From the NCBI GenBank assembly GCA_027858345.1, contig JAQICX010000153.1, forward strand, positions 1 to 40,219: a stretch of 40,219 nt of DNA. The letters run 5' to 3'. Shown piece by piece: positions 23,652 to 32,800 of the stretch. The translations under genes were made by a program, and so were the position numbers. The stretch's first letter is position 1; the number at the start of each line of letters is the position of its first letter. This DNA is from Kiritimatiellia bacterium. Its GTDB lineage: Bacteria > Verrucomicrobiota > Kiritimatiellia > JAQICX01. The notes under the pieces were generated by a model, which ran no database searches, was not told where the DNA came from, and saw only the letters and a list, made by a program, of their open reading frames with translations.

Positions 23652-23731
23652 TTTTTTTCTTTTTTTGTGCACAGTGTACAGTATACATTACACAGTGGCA
23701 AGTAGTAAGTGTTCTGTAATTTTTTGACCTT

Positions 23732-23792
23732 AATTTTTCGGTTGTATTTTTTTTAAATTTTGGAAAGCCATTTCTACCAAAACAACACACTT
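23732..23792 (-). repeat. About 63-bp dispersed repeat, copy 2
   Basis: Related to 20887-20951: the order TTTTTCGGTTG, T-rich tract, TTTTGGAAAGCCATTT, AAACAACACACTT is the same, with substitutions and a shorter T-rich tract. Confidence 0.75.
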
Positions 23793-23832
23793 ATTTTTCC
23801 CATGGGACGGATGAGACGGATAGGACGGATGT

Positions 23833-23931
23833 GCTTTGCAAGCAAAGCTAGTCAACTCTTAAATCTTAATTTTAGCGAATAACGTGAGCTTTCCTCCTAC
23901 TGCTGACGAAGTCAGCTCTTAACCTCAATCT
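23833..23931. repeat. Hairpins and TTAAG-tail element (reverse) at the GT4 gene end
   Basis: GCTTTGC-AA-GCAAAGC lies at 23833-23848 and GCTGAC-GAA-GTCAGC at 23902-23916. On the minus strand, the tail of the second hairpin reads through the GT4 stop codon, since CTTAACCTCAATCTTTATCT is the reverse of the AGATAAAGATTGAGGTTAAG word seen near 1765. Confidence 0.75.
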
Positions 23932-25044
23932 TTATCTTAACACTTTTTTGATGACTCTATCCATACCAGTGATGAAATTATCGGGTCCAAATTTTTCAGC
24001 ATTGGCTCTGATTTCTTCAGAATTCCAATCAGTTGCCACACATTTTTCAACAGCTTCATTTAGGCTTTCAACAGTTTGTTCCTTAAAGAATATGCCAGAT
24101 TTATCTCTAACAATTGTTTCCGTTGCACCACCTTTGTCAAATGCAACAACAGGTCTTCCGCATGCTTGTGCTTCAAGAGGAACTATCCCAAAGTCTTCTT
24201 CTCCAGGGAATATAAGCATTCGGCAGTTTTGGTAGTGTTCTAATATGCTCTCATCGCTTTGTCGTTCCAGAAATGTGACATTGGGTTTGGCAATTGCTTT
24301 GAGTCTTTCTAAACCGCTTCCTGTGCCTATTACTCTTAGAGGAAAACCTGATTTGTTGTATGCCTCAACAGCTAAATCAATCTTTTTGTATGGCACAATT
24401 GCAGAGACAATTAAGTCAAATTCCTGTGACGGTTTTTTGGATGAAAGTGTCCATTGATCAATCGCCACATGTGGATATACAATTTCAGAATCCAGATCAT
24501 AGAATTTTTTAATTCGTTTTTGTATGTGTTCGCTGATTGCAACGAATTGTGTGACGTTTAAAGCAGTTTTTTTGTCCCATTGTCTAAGTGCAGCAAGCAA
24601 GGGTTTAACGAATGCTGCTTTTACCGGGTTGGTTCCGAAGTATTCTTCATAGAATGTCCATGCGTATCTCATTGGAGTAAAGCAGTAGCAAATATGCTTT
24701 GTCTCTTTATGTAGAGGAATTGCTTTAGCCACGCAGTGGTTCATGGTGATTAATAGATCACAATCAGGTTTGGGTATTGTTTTCATGGCAAATGGAAGAA
24801 GCGGAAGAAAGCGTCTATAATGCTGTGAAATATTTGGAATTTTCTGCATTGCTGATGTAACAATCTCATGTTGATTGATTATATCAGAGACAGATTCTCT
24901 GTTTGCAATTAAAGTGGAAATTGTGGCATCTGGGAATCCTTTGCACAGCAGTTCTAATACACGCTCGCCACCACGCATACCTGTAAGCCAATCATGGCAT
25001 AGACCTGCATTAATGTTTTTCCATTCTTCAGGAAAGTTATACAT
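23932..25044 (-). CDS. GT4-family glycosyltransferase
   Basis: This 370-aa protein is a GT-B fold glycosyltransferase of family 4. The N-terminal half has CHDWLTGMRGGERVLELL, and the nucleotide-sugar-binding half has the segment FPGEEDFGIVPLEAQACGRP with the conserved Glu pair of the E-x7-E motif. Further typical pieces are SAIVPYKKIDLAVEAY and VIGTGSGLERL. It would move a sugar from a nucleotide donor to an envelope glycan or lipid; the acceptor is unknown. No other polysaccharide genes are adjacent. The last three codons and the TAA stop coincide with a repeat word (AGATAAAGATTGAGG). Confidence 0.9.
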   Translation of the reverse strand: MYNFPEEWKNINAGLCHDWLTGMRGGERVLELLCKGFPDATISTLIANRESVSDIINQHEIVTSAMQKIPNISQHYRRFLPLLPFAMKTIPKPDCDLLITMNHCVAKAIPLHKETKHICYCFTPMRYAWTFYEEYFGTNPVKAAFVKPLLAALRQWDKKTALNVTQFVAISEHIQKRIKKFYDLDSEIVYPHVAIDQWTLSSKKPSQEFDLIVSAIVPYKKIDLAVEAYNKSGFPLRVIGTGSGLERLKAIAKPNVTFLERQSDESILEHYQNCRMLIFPGEEDFGIVPLEAQACGRPVVAFDKGGATETIVRDKSGIFFKEQTVESLNEAVEKCVATDWNSEEIRANAEKFGPDNFITGMDRVIKKVLR

Positions 25045-25123
25045 AAATTTTATTCAACTTTTTTTATTTTGTTTCAGCTTTGACGCTTGGTCAGACGTTG
25101 TACTAATTAAAATGCATCATGAA

Positions 25124-25555
25124 TTAGTGTGTTCCTGTTGACCCAAATCCGCCTTCGCCTCTTGTGGTACCTGAAAGCTCGGTTATTTCTTCAACAGTTA
25201 CTTCAAGTATTGGTTTTATAACCATTTGAGCAATTCTCATACCTTTTTGAACAACAAAATCTTCTTTGCCGTGATTAATCAGAATGATACCAATTTCGCC
25301 GCGATAGCCTTCGTCAATTGTGCCCGGTGTGTTCAGAACTGTTACTGCCTTTTTATATGCCAAACCACTTCGAGGTCTGATTTGTGCCTCTGTGTTTTTT
25401 GGTAGTTCAATTGATAGTCCTGTTTTAACAAGTGCACTTTCTGAAGGCTTTAGCACTTTGTCTTCAACAGAGCATAAATCCATTCCTGCATCTCCAGGGT
25501 GAGCGAATGATGGCAAAATTGCCTCTTCTACCAGTCTTTTGATTTTAATATTCAT
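25124..25555 (-). CDS. dut: dUTP diphosphatase
   Basis: This 143-aa protein shows the five motifs of trimeric dUTPase: HPGDAGMDL (I), [10 protein letters not shown] (II), [15 protein letters not shown] (III), a GMRIAQMVI segment (IV) and [13 protein letters not shown] (V). The Asp in motif III is the catalytic base and motif V closes over the phosphates. The enzyme hydrolyses dUTP to dUMP and so keeps uracil out of DNA. Length and motifs are normal. The GT4 gene starts 79 bases further on in the direction of transcription, so the two may share a transcript. Confidence 0.96.
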   Translation of the reverse strand: MNIKIKRLVEEAILPSFAHPGDAGMDLCSVEDKVLKPSESALVKTGLSIELPKNTEAQIRPRSGLAYKKAVTVLNTPGTIDEGYRGEIGIILINHGKEDFVVQKGMRIAQMVIKPILEVTVEEITELSGTTRGEGGFGSTGTH

Positions 25556-26040
25556 TTGTATTCTTTCTGTTTCTGTTATAAAGTGTACAGTTCACAGTGT
25601 ACAGTACATAGTTTTCTTCAGTCTTTTCGTCGGTCGACGACCGACGCTACAGGCGTCAATCCCCAATTCAACATCTTCCCCGACCTCTGCTGAGGTCGGC
25701 TACAGTCGGTAATCGACCGACGCTACCGTCTACGTTCCTTCCAGTTGTCGCTCTTTGAGCTATGGTGAACAAGCCGGCACTACAAGACAGGCTTCATTTT
25801 TTAATACTTCCGAGCCGGGGCGACTCGGCTACAGGGCTGATTTTGCGATTCAACTTCAATCTGCAACTTTCACACTGTAGCCGCGTCCCTAGGGCGCGGA
25901 CAATGTTTTTCCCTATCTCTTCAATCTTTATCTCAAACTTAACCTTTTGCGTTCGACCTCCGTTCCTACAGCGGGACAGATTGCCAGCACTGGAGTGGTA
26001 ATCTTAATATAATTTTTGACAGTACCTTTTATAGTATAAG
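25556..26040. repeat. Spacer with CGACCGACG hairpins
   Basis: No gene was found in this 485-bp spacer. CGTCGGTC-GAC-GACCGACG (25628-25646) has an 8-bp stem and a 3-nt loop. CCGACCTC-TGCT-GAGGTCGG (near 25680-25699) has an 8-bp stem and a 4-nt loop. Further imperfect palindromes contain CTCGGC and CGCGTCCCTAGGGCGCG. The words CGACCGACGCTAC and GGTCAACGCCCGACACTACA (near 39757) look related. GC content is much higher than in the genes. Confidence 0.65.
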
Positions 26041-26796
26041 TTATTTTTCGTATTTTGAATCTACTTTGTCGGCAATATATGCACCCGCAGCCCATTCGGC
26101 TTGCCTTGCAATTCCCATTAAGATTTTGATATCGTCTTCGGATAGTAAGTCGCGTGATAGAATTCTTCTAAGCCCATACATCATGTGATCAGCTTTGTCT
26201 TCATGCATAAAGCCAATCTCCAGCAACGTTTTTCTCCAAAGAGAGAACATGAATTCGCGCATTTCCATAGTTGCTATGTCAGATTTTTCTTCTTGTGGTT
26301 CAAATTCACCACTTGCAACAAATAGTTCGTAGCAGCAAATGAGCACTGCTTGGGAAAGGTTAATCGATGTGTTTTCCGTTGCAGTTGGTATATTCAAGAT
26401 ATCAGTGCACATGGTTAGTTCATCATTGGTTAAACCATTGTCCTCTCGTCCAAAAACAATTGCAATTTTATTGTTGTCAGAAGCCATGGTTAGTTTAGGA
26501 ACAATTTCTCTTGGGGTTACAGCATGTGTTCTGTATAGTCCACGTCTTGCTGATGTTGCAACGGATATGTTGCACTCTTTTATGGCAGACAGGAGATCAT
26601 CATGTATGGTCATGTTTTCTAAAATATGCTGTGAATGACAAGCCATTTTGTAGGCATCATTCATATCTAAGTTTTTATGGGGTGTTACAACCGCGAGGTC
26701 TGAAAGTCCCATGTTACACATTGCTCTGCACACTGAACCTAGGTTCCCTCCATATAAGGGACCTACCAGAACAATTCTTACATTGTCAAAATTCAT
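26041..26796 (-). CDS. trmJ: tRNA 2'-O-methyltransferase, TrmJ type (SPOUT)
   Basis: This 251-aa protein has a SPOUT methyltransferase domain with the TrmJ pattern: IVLVGPLYGGNLGSVCRAMC at the start, ATSARRGLYR, then IAIVFGREDNGLTNDEL and PTATENTSINLSQAVLICCY as the knot that binds S-adenosylmethionine. A C-terminal helical extension is present, as in TrmJ. TrmJ methylates the ribose at position 32 of tRNA anticodon loops. AAGGA lies five bases before the chosen ATG. The divergent Lrp-type gene starts 165 bases away. Confidence 0.88.
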   Translation of the reverse strand: MNFDNVRIVLVGPLYGGNLGSVCRAMCNMGLSDLAVVTPHKNLDMNDAYKMACHSQHILENMTIHDDLLSAIKECNISVATSARRGLYRTHAVTPREIVPKLTMASDNNKIAIVFGREDNGLTNDELTMCTDILNIPTATENTSINLSQAVLICCYELFVASGEFEPQEEKSDIATMEMREFMFSLWRKTLLEIGFMHEDKADHMMYGLRRILSRDLLSEDDIKILMGIARQAEWAAGAYIADKVDSKYEK

Positions 26797-26878
26797 CTAT
26801 TTCCTTACTTTTATGTTTGATTTAAACGCCAAGTTTATGTATCCTTGTTAAATCTTAAGTGTACATTATATTCATTTT

Positions 26879-26901
26879 TTACATTTCAATCAAGAATGTA
26901 A
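26879..26901. promoter_or_regulatory. Palindrome between trmJ and the Lrp gene, possible Lrp-type operator
   Basis: TTACATT and AATGTAA form a perfect 7-bp inverted repeat with a 9-nt AT-rich spacer, 60 bases upstream of the Lrp/AsnC-family gene. Lrp-family regulators usually control their own gene from AT-rich imperfect palindromes of about this size. The assignment rests on position alone. Confidence 0.35.
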
Positions 26902-26961
26902 TATTAGATTTATGAATAAAAATATTTTTGGGTAATTTAGATAAGAGCAAAGAGGTGCAAA

Positions 26962-27441
26962 ATGGATGAGTTGTTGAAAATTTTAAAAAGTAATGCATTA
27001 GAGACTAATGAAGATATTGCAAAGATGATGGGTATTAGCGAGGCAGAAGTTATTGCCAGGAAAAAAGAGTATGAGGATAGTGGTATTATTCTCGGTTATC
27101 AGGCAATATTAAATGAAGATAAGTTAGACACAGATTTGGTACAGGCTATTATTGGTGTGAAAATCACTCCTGTCAAAGATGGTGGATTTGATAATATTGC
27201 ACGTTGCATAAGTAATTTTGATGAAGTAGAAAATTGCTATCTTGTATCTGGAAATTTTGATTTGATTGCAGTTTTACGAGCGAGTAACCTAAAAGGAGTA
27301 GCGAGGTTTGTCAGCGAGAAGTTATCAATGCTTGATGGAGTGATCTCAGTAGAGACTCATTTTATGCTCAAAGTATATAAAGATAAAGGTATTCTTGCTA
27401 CCGAAGAGGCTCTTGATGAACGATTGAAGGTTTCACCGTAG
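26962..27441 (+). CDS. Lrp/AsnC-family transcriptional regulator
   Basis: This 159-aa protein is a typical Lrp/AsnC regulator. The N-terminal winged HTH covers about residues 1-50 (LLKILKSNALETNEDIAKMM, then SEAEVIARKKEYEDSGIILG). The C-terminal RAM domain carries EVENCYLVSGNFDLIAVLRA, the family's effector-binding core. Lrp proteins sense amino acids and control their metabolism. The start has GAGGTG six bases upstream. The aminotransferase gene follows after 73 bases, so that enzyme or its substrate is probably involved in the response. Confidence 0.92.
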   Translation: MDELLKILKSNALETNEDIAKMMGISEAEVIARKKEYEDSGIILGYQAILNEDKLDTDLVQAIIGVKITPVKDGGFDNIARCISNFDEVENCYLVSGNFDLIAVLRASNLKGVARFVSEKLSMLDGVISVETHFMLKVYKDKGILATEEALDERLKVSP

Positions 27442-27514
27442 AATGATTTAAGAATTAAGATTTATATGAGTTTGATTTAAGGTTGAAGAACTCATTAAAA
27501 AGATAGAGAATAAA

Positions 27515-28684
27515 ATGAAAAATTTAGAAAGTTATATATCTGATAAAGTAAGAGATGTCCCACGTTCAGGGATTAGAGATTTTTTTGAAATAGTTGCAGA
27601 GAGAAAAGATGTAATAAGTCTTAGTATTGGCGAACCAGATTTTGTTGCACCATGGCATGTTCGCGAAGCAACGGCTTATGCGGTTACCAATGGTGCAACT
27701 TCATATACTGCAAACTTGGGAATGCTTGAGTTAAGACAAGAGGTTTCAACTTACATTAAAGACAAGTTTAAATTATCTTACAACCCTGCAAAAGAAATTT
27801 TGATTACAGTTGGAGCAAGTGAAGCAATTGATTTGGCATTGCGTGCATTGCTTAATCCTGGTGATGAAGTTTTGTATCATGAACCATGTTATGTTTCATA
27901 TGCACCGGTTATTTCAATGGCTCATGGTATTCCAGTGCTTGTTGAAACAAATGTGAAAAATAATTTTATGTTGCGTGCTTCTGATTTGGAAAAGAAAATC
28001 ACAGAAAAAACAAAAGTTCTGATGTTGAATTTTCCGACAAATCCAACTGGTGCAACTTTGTCACATGATGTGGCAAAGGAGCTTGCAGAATTTGCTGTTA
28101 AACACGATTTGGTTGTCATTACAGATGAGATATATTCAGAGCTGACATATGATGAAGATAGAATCAGTGTTGCAAACTTTCCAGGAATGCAGGAACGAAC
28201 AATTTTTATTCATGGTATGTCAAAAGCATGGGCTATGACAGGATATCGAATTGGTTATGCTTGTGCACCAAATGTCTTGATTGAAGCAATGATGAAGATT
28301 CATCAATACACAATTATGTGTGCTCCTGTTTTAAGTCAGAAAGCTGCTATTGAAGCATTGAAAAATGGCGATGTTCACGTTGCAAAGATGCGCGATGAGT
28401 ATCATAGAAGAAGAAACTATATTATTGCTGAGCTAAATGAAATGGGAATTCCTTGTCACACACCCGAGGGGGCATTCTATGTGTTCCCGGATATATCAAA
28501 GTTTGGTATGAGTTCAAAAGACTTTTGTATGAAGTTTCTTAATGAGTATGATGTTGCTTGTGTGCCAGGCACCGCTTTTGGTGCGAGTGGTGAAGGATTT
28601 ATGCGTTGTTCATATGCTACAGCATTTGAGTCAATTAAAATAGCAATGAAAAGATTAAGACATTTTATTGCTGATATCTCTTAG
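27515..28684 (+). CDS. PLP-dependent aminotransferase, class I/II
   Basis: This 389-aa protein belongs to fold-type I aminotransferases of the aspartate/alanine branch. Conserved parts are LSIGEPDF, NFPTNPTGATLS, VITDEIYSELTYD and GMSKAWAMTGYRIGY with the PLP-binding lysine K237. YATAFESI near the C-terminus holds the region after the substrate-carboxylate arginine (MRCSY). It transfers amino groups between an amino acid and a 2-oxo acid; sequence alone does not fix the substrate. Pairs of an Lrp-family regulator and this type of enzyme are common. The next gene begins 12 bases after the stop. Confidence 0.92.
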   Translation: MKNLESYISDKVRDVPRSGIRDFFEIVAERKDVISLSIGEPDFVAPWHVREATAYAVTNGATSYTANLGMLELRQEVSTYIKDKFKLSYNPAKEILITVGASEAIDLALRALLNPGDEVLYHEPCYVSYAPVISMAHGIPVLVETNVKNNFMLRASDLEKKITEKTKVLMLNFPTNPTGATLSHDVAKELAEFAVKHDLVVITDEIYSELTYDEDRISVANFPGMQERTIFIHGMSKAWAMTGYRIGYACAPNVLIEAMMKIHQYTIMCAPVLSQKAAIEALKNGDVHVAKMRDEYHRRRNYIIAELNEMGIPCHTPEGAFYVFPDISKFGMSSKDFCMKFLNEYDVACVPGTAFGASGEGFMRCSYATAFESIKIAMKRLRHFIADIS

Positions 28685-28696
28685 AAAGTTAGTTAT

Positions 28697-29599
28697 ATGA
28701 TGTTAAGGAAGTTTTTTGCATTTTTTCTATTGGTTCTAATCGCCGGTTCTTTTAGTCAAGCGAATCAACTTGTTTCAATATATAAGAAACCACTTGCTCA
28801 GTTTTATTATACAGCCGAGGCTCCCGCAAAGTTTAAAAATCCTGATGCTAGTGCTGGGAATGATTCGGCCGAAGTTTCACTTCAGCAGTTTAATGCATCG
28901 ATGTCATTTCCTGTATTGATTCGCAATGACTATATGGTTCTTTGTGCTCCATCAATTGAGGTAAATGATTTCAAGTTCAGTAAAATTGATAGTGTTGATG
29001 TGACCACATATTCCGTTGAACTTCCATTTATAGCATTTTATAACATAAATGATGATTTTTCATTGATGGTTAATGTTGCAGCTGGCATATATTCAGATTT
29101 TAAAACAGTTAGTTTTGATGATGACTTCAAGATGTCGTGGTTTGGCATTCTTCAATACAAGATGAATCCAAACTTGGATCTTTTTGTAGGTCTAGCATAC
29201 AATCGTGTGTTTGGTGAAGACACCATTTTTCCTGTTGCCGGTTTAAACTGGAGAATAAGTGATGAATGGTTTTTGGGACTTGTTTTCCCGCGTCCATTTA
29301 TATCTTATCAAGCTACAGACAAGTTGTTGCTATATGCAGGTATGGGACCAGCTGGTGGTGAGTGGGATGTTGACAATCCTTTGGATCTTGAAGATGACTC
29401 AGACTACAATTTCTTTTTTTCCGGTTATCGGGTAGGGGGTGGCATTGAGTTTGACTTAACAAAACATGTTACCGTGTATGCAAATGTTGGGTCAACATTT
29501 TTGCGTGATTATAAAATAGAGAATGATGACACAACGTTGCTAGATACAGAAGTTGACAATACATTTATTGCAACCATTGGTTTGGCTGTTGTTCGATGA
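28697..29599 (+). CDS. Outer-membrane beta-barrel-like protein
   Basis: This 300-aa protein has an N-terminal signal peptide (MMLRKFFAFFLLVLIAGSFS, then QAN). The rest consists of alternating strand-like segments, for example TTYSVELPFIAFYNINDDFS, NLDLFVGLAYNRVFGED and VTVYANVGSTFL. It ends with a strand (FIATIGLAVV) but no C-terminal Phe. The pattern resembles the DUF6268-type barrel proteins, though I am not certain of that family. It is likely a small porin-like or structural outer-membrane protein. It follows the aminotransferase after 12 bases. The stop is followed by a GTTGGC-TTC-GCCAAC hairpin (29609-29623). Confidence 0.65.
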   Translation: MMLRKFFAFFLLVLIAGSFSQANQLVSIYKKPLAQFYYTAEAPAKFKNPDASAGNDSAEVSLQQFNASMSFPVLIRNDYMVLCAPSIEVNDFKFSKIDSVDVTTYSVELPFIAFYNINDDFSLMVNVAAGIYSDFKTVSFDDDFKMSWFGILQYKMNPNLDLFVGLAYNRVFGEDTIFPVAGLNWRISDEWFLGLVFPRPFISYQATDKLLLYAGMGPAGGEWDVDNPLDLEDDSDYNFFFSGYRVGGGIEFDLTKHVTVYANVGSTFLRDYKIENDDTTLLDTEVDNTFIATIGLAVVR

Positions 29600-29858
29600 T
29601 TTTCTTTAGTTGGCTTCGCCAACTGTGCTAAGTGATATGTGGGAAGTGATAAGTTGGCTAACTTCGTTAGCTGAATTATGAGTTAAGATTTAAAGTTAAT
29701 TTTAAGATAAAGAGTCTCGTTTCTCTGCGATGAGTTGGTACAGCTCGGGAAAATGTTGAATTGGGAATTGACGCATGTGGTTCCACAAAGCGGGATTTAC
29801 GTAGAACGCAGCATTTAATACGTATAACGTGTAAAACAAAAATAGAGAAAGAATTATT
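29600..29858. repeat. Spacer with two hairpins and TTAAG words
   Basis: Hairpins GTTGGC-TTC-GCCAAC (29609-29623) and GCTAAC-TTC-GTTAGC (29657-29671) lie close together and differ in stem sequence while both keep TTC as the loop. The GTGATATGTGGGAAGTGATA word between them resembles sequence near 1375 and 10070. The last 100 bases before the DUF3857 gene include no clear promoter. Confidence 0.7.
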
Positions 29859-32800
29859 ATGAAGTTTATGAAGATATTGCTGTTGATTTTGTTGTTTAGT
29901 GTTGTAGGCTTTTCAGAGGTTCCTAAACTTTTGAATAAGCAATCTGTCATGGAGTTGTCTGCAAAATCAACCCTTGCTGAGTTTCCAAATGCAGATGAGA
30001 TCTTGTTGGAAGAGTATACTAAGACAGTGTATAAGGCAGATGGCACATCCAAGACATATGATGAAATATATGTAAAAGTTTTGACAGAAAGAGGCAAGAG
30101 AAGCAACAGAGAAGTCTCTTTTCGTTACACATTGCCATATGCAACTGTTCAAATTGAGTGTCTGGAAATAATCAAACCTGATGGCACTGTTGTTTCAATT
30201 GATATTAAAGAAAATAGCCGTGAGGTTGTTGATCGTGGTCAAATGAGTTCAAACATATATAATCCTAACAGCAAGGTTTTACAGGCAAGTCTGCCAGGTC
30301 TTGAAATTGGTGATATTGTACATTATGCATCCTTTAAAGATACGGTAAAAGCTCGTGTGCCCAATACTTTTAGCGACTATTCTGTATTTGAATATGATTT
30401 GCCAATTCTCAGAACCACATATGAAGTTGTTGCTCCTGCAGATAAACCGCTTGTCAATATTGAGCTAAAAGATGAAATCGATGGAACTGTTAAGTTTTCA
30501 GAGACAAAAGAGGATGGAAAGATTGTTTACAAATGGTCAGTTTCAAATGTTTCCAAGGCTTTTCCTGAACCATCAATGCCGGCACTTTATACTGTTGTTC
30601 AACGTTTGTTAGTTAGCACAATTGCAGAATGGAATGATATTTCTTCGTGGTATTGGAAATTGTGTCTGCCTCATATTGAAGCAACAACCCCAGCAATGGA
30701 AACAAAAGTTGAAGAGCTGGTTTCGGGGTGTTCAAATGACTACGAAAAGATAACAAACATTTTCAACTTTGTCTCGCAGGATATTCGTTATATGGGCATT
30801 ACTCCAGAGAAAGAGGCTCCTGGATATGAACCACACGACTCATCAATGACTTTTGAAAATAGATATGGCGTTTGTAGAGACAAGGCAACATTACTTGTAA
30901 CAATGCTTAGATTGGCAGGATTAGAAGCCTTTCCTGTAATTATAAATGCTGGACCTAAAAAAGATGAAGAGGTGCCTCAACCATATTTTAATCATGCGGT
31001 AACAGCTGTAAGGGATAAGGATGGCAGATACATTCTGATGGACTCAACAGATGAGAGTACAAAACGTCTTTTGCCGGCATATTTGTCTGATTGCAGTTAT
31101 CTTGTTGCGACTCCTAAAGGAGATCCGCTTCGAACATCTCCAATCATTCCTGCATCAGAGAATATGATGATCATTAAGAATGACGGAGTTATTGATGACA
31201 AAGGCATGCTGACAGTCGATACTGTACTTCAATTTGACGGAATCAATGATAATGCATATCGAGGATATTTTGCAAAGCAGAAACCTGAAGCAATTAAAAA
31301 ATATTTTGAAAGAGTTCTTTCTTCGTCTGTTACAGGAGCCAAACTTAAGGAGTTTGAAATAAAGCCAAGTAATATGCAGGATACATCTATACCTTTGAGT
31401 GTGTCTCTAAGCTATTCTGTTGAAAATTATGTTAAAGGCAATGAGACTGTATCTATAATCAAACCACCATCAATTGGTGCACGTGTTGGCATGATTAATT
31501 TTATTATTGGTGGAACCAATCTGGAAAAACGAAAATATCCAATGAAGACTCAGGTTGCATGTGGTGTGCAGGAGTTTTTTGATATTGAGCTTGATAAGTG
31601 TGTTGGAGCCCTAATAGAAATACCAGATTTCACAAATCTTAATTCCAACGTTATGACATATAGCGCCGATGTCAAGGCTACCGAAAATTCACTAACTGGT
31701 GATTTTCTATTCTCAATGAATGTGGTTGAGATGAGTCCAGACGAATACCTTGAATTTAAGAAAAATCTTAAAGTTCTGGAATATGAAGAGAGAAAAGAGC
31801 TTCTGTTTAAGTCAATAAAGGGAATTTCAAAAGATGCCGATATTGAAGTGATTTACAGTCATCGCAATATTGAGCTTACAGACTCAAGAAATTGGAAAAC
31901 CAATGTGAAAATGAAACTAAAAGTTCTAACATATGGGGGCAAAAAACAATTTTCAGAGATAAAGATTGGTTACAATCCGGCGTGGCAGGATGTTAAGGTT
32001 GAGAGTGCAACAGTAACATTGGGTGACAATGTTAAAGAGATTACAGATGTTGAAATGAATGTTATGGATGCAGGATGGTCAGGTGGTGCACCAAGATATC
32101 CAGCCGGAAAAACATTGGTTGTGAGTTTGCCGGGGGTTGAGATTGGCAGCACTGTTGAGTATGAAATATCTGCAACCCATAAAGATAAATTCTTTTTTGC
32201 CGAAGACCTACTTTTTGCATCATCAAATCCGTTCAAAGAGAAGAGTCTGACCATTGTTGCTCCAAAAGATTGCTCAGTTAATGTTGTAGCTGATCAAACT
32301 GATGAATATAAGATGAGTGAAACAAATATTTCAGATAAGATTCAGTATCATTTTGAGGCAAAGGATAAGTTAGGAATAGTATCAGAGCAAAGTACTCCTC
32401 CTTGGTGGAGTTTTAAACCTAATGTATTTATTAGCACTGCAACATGGCAGGATTATGCCGAGTTAGTTAAACAGGCTGTTGATAAAAAATTACAATCGTC
32501 GAAGTCCGTGACAAGTAAAGCAACTGAATTGGTTGATGGTGCAAAGAATGACAAAGAAAAAATTATTGCCATTCGTGATTATATTTTGAAATCAATAAGA
32601 ATTGCTGGACCAAGTTTTGTTGACTTGCCACTTAATAGTTTGAGTGAGCCGAAAACAACCATGAAAGATGGATATGGCCATTCTCTTGATAGAGCAATGC
32701 TGATGAAAGCCATGTTTGATGACGTAAACATAGACTCCGAGATCATCCTTGCCGGTTCATGTGTCCAGGAAAAAAATCTACGGGAAACAAGGTTGAAATA

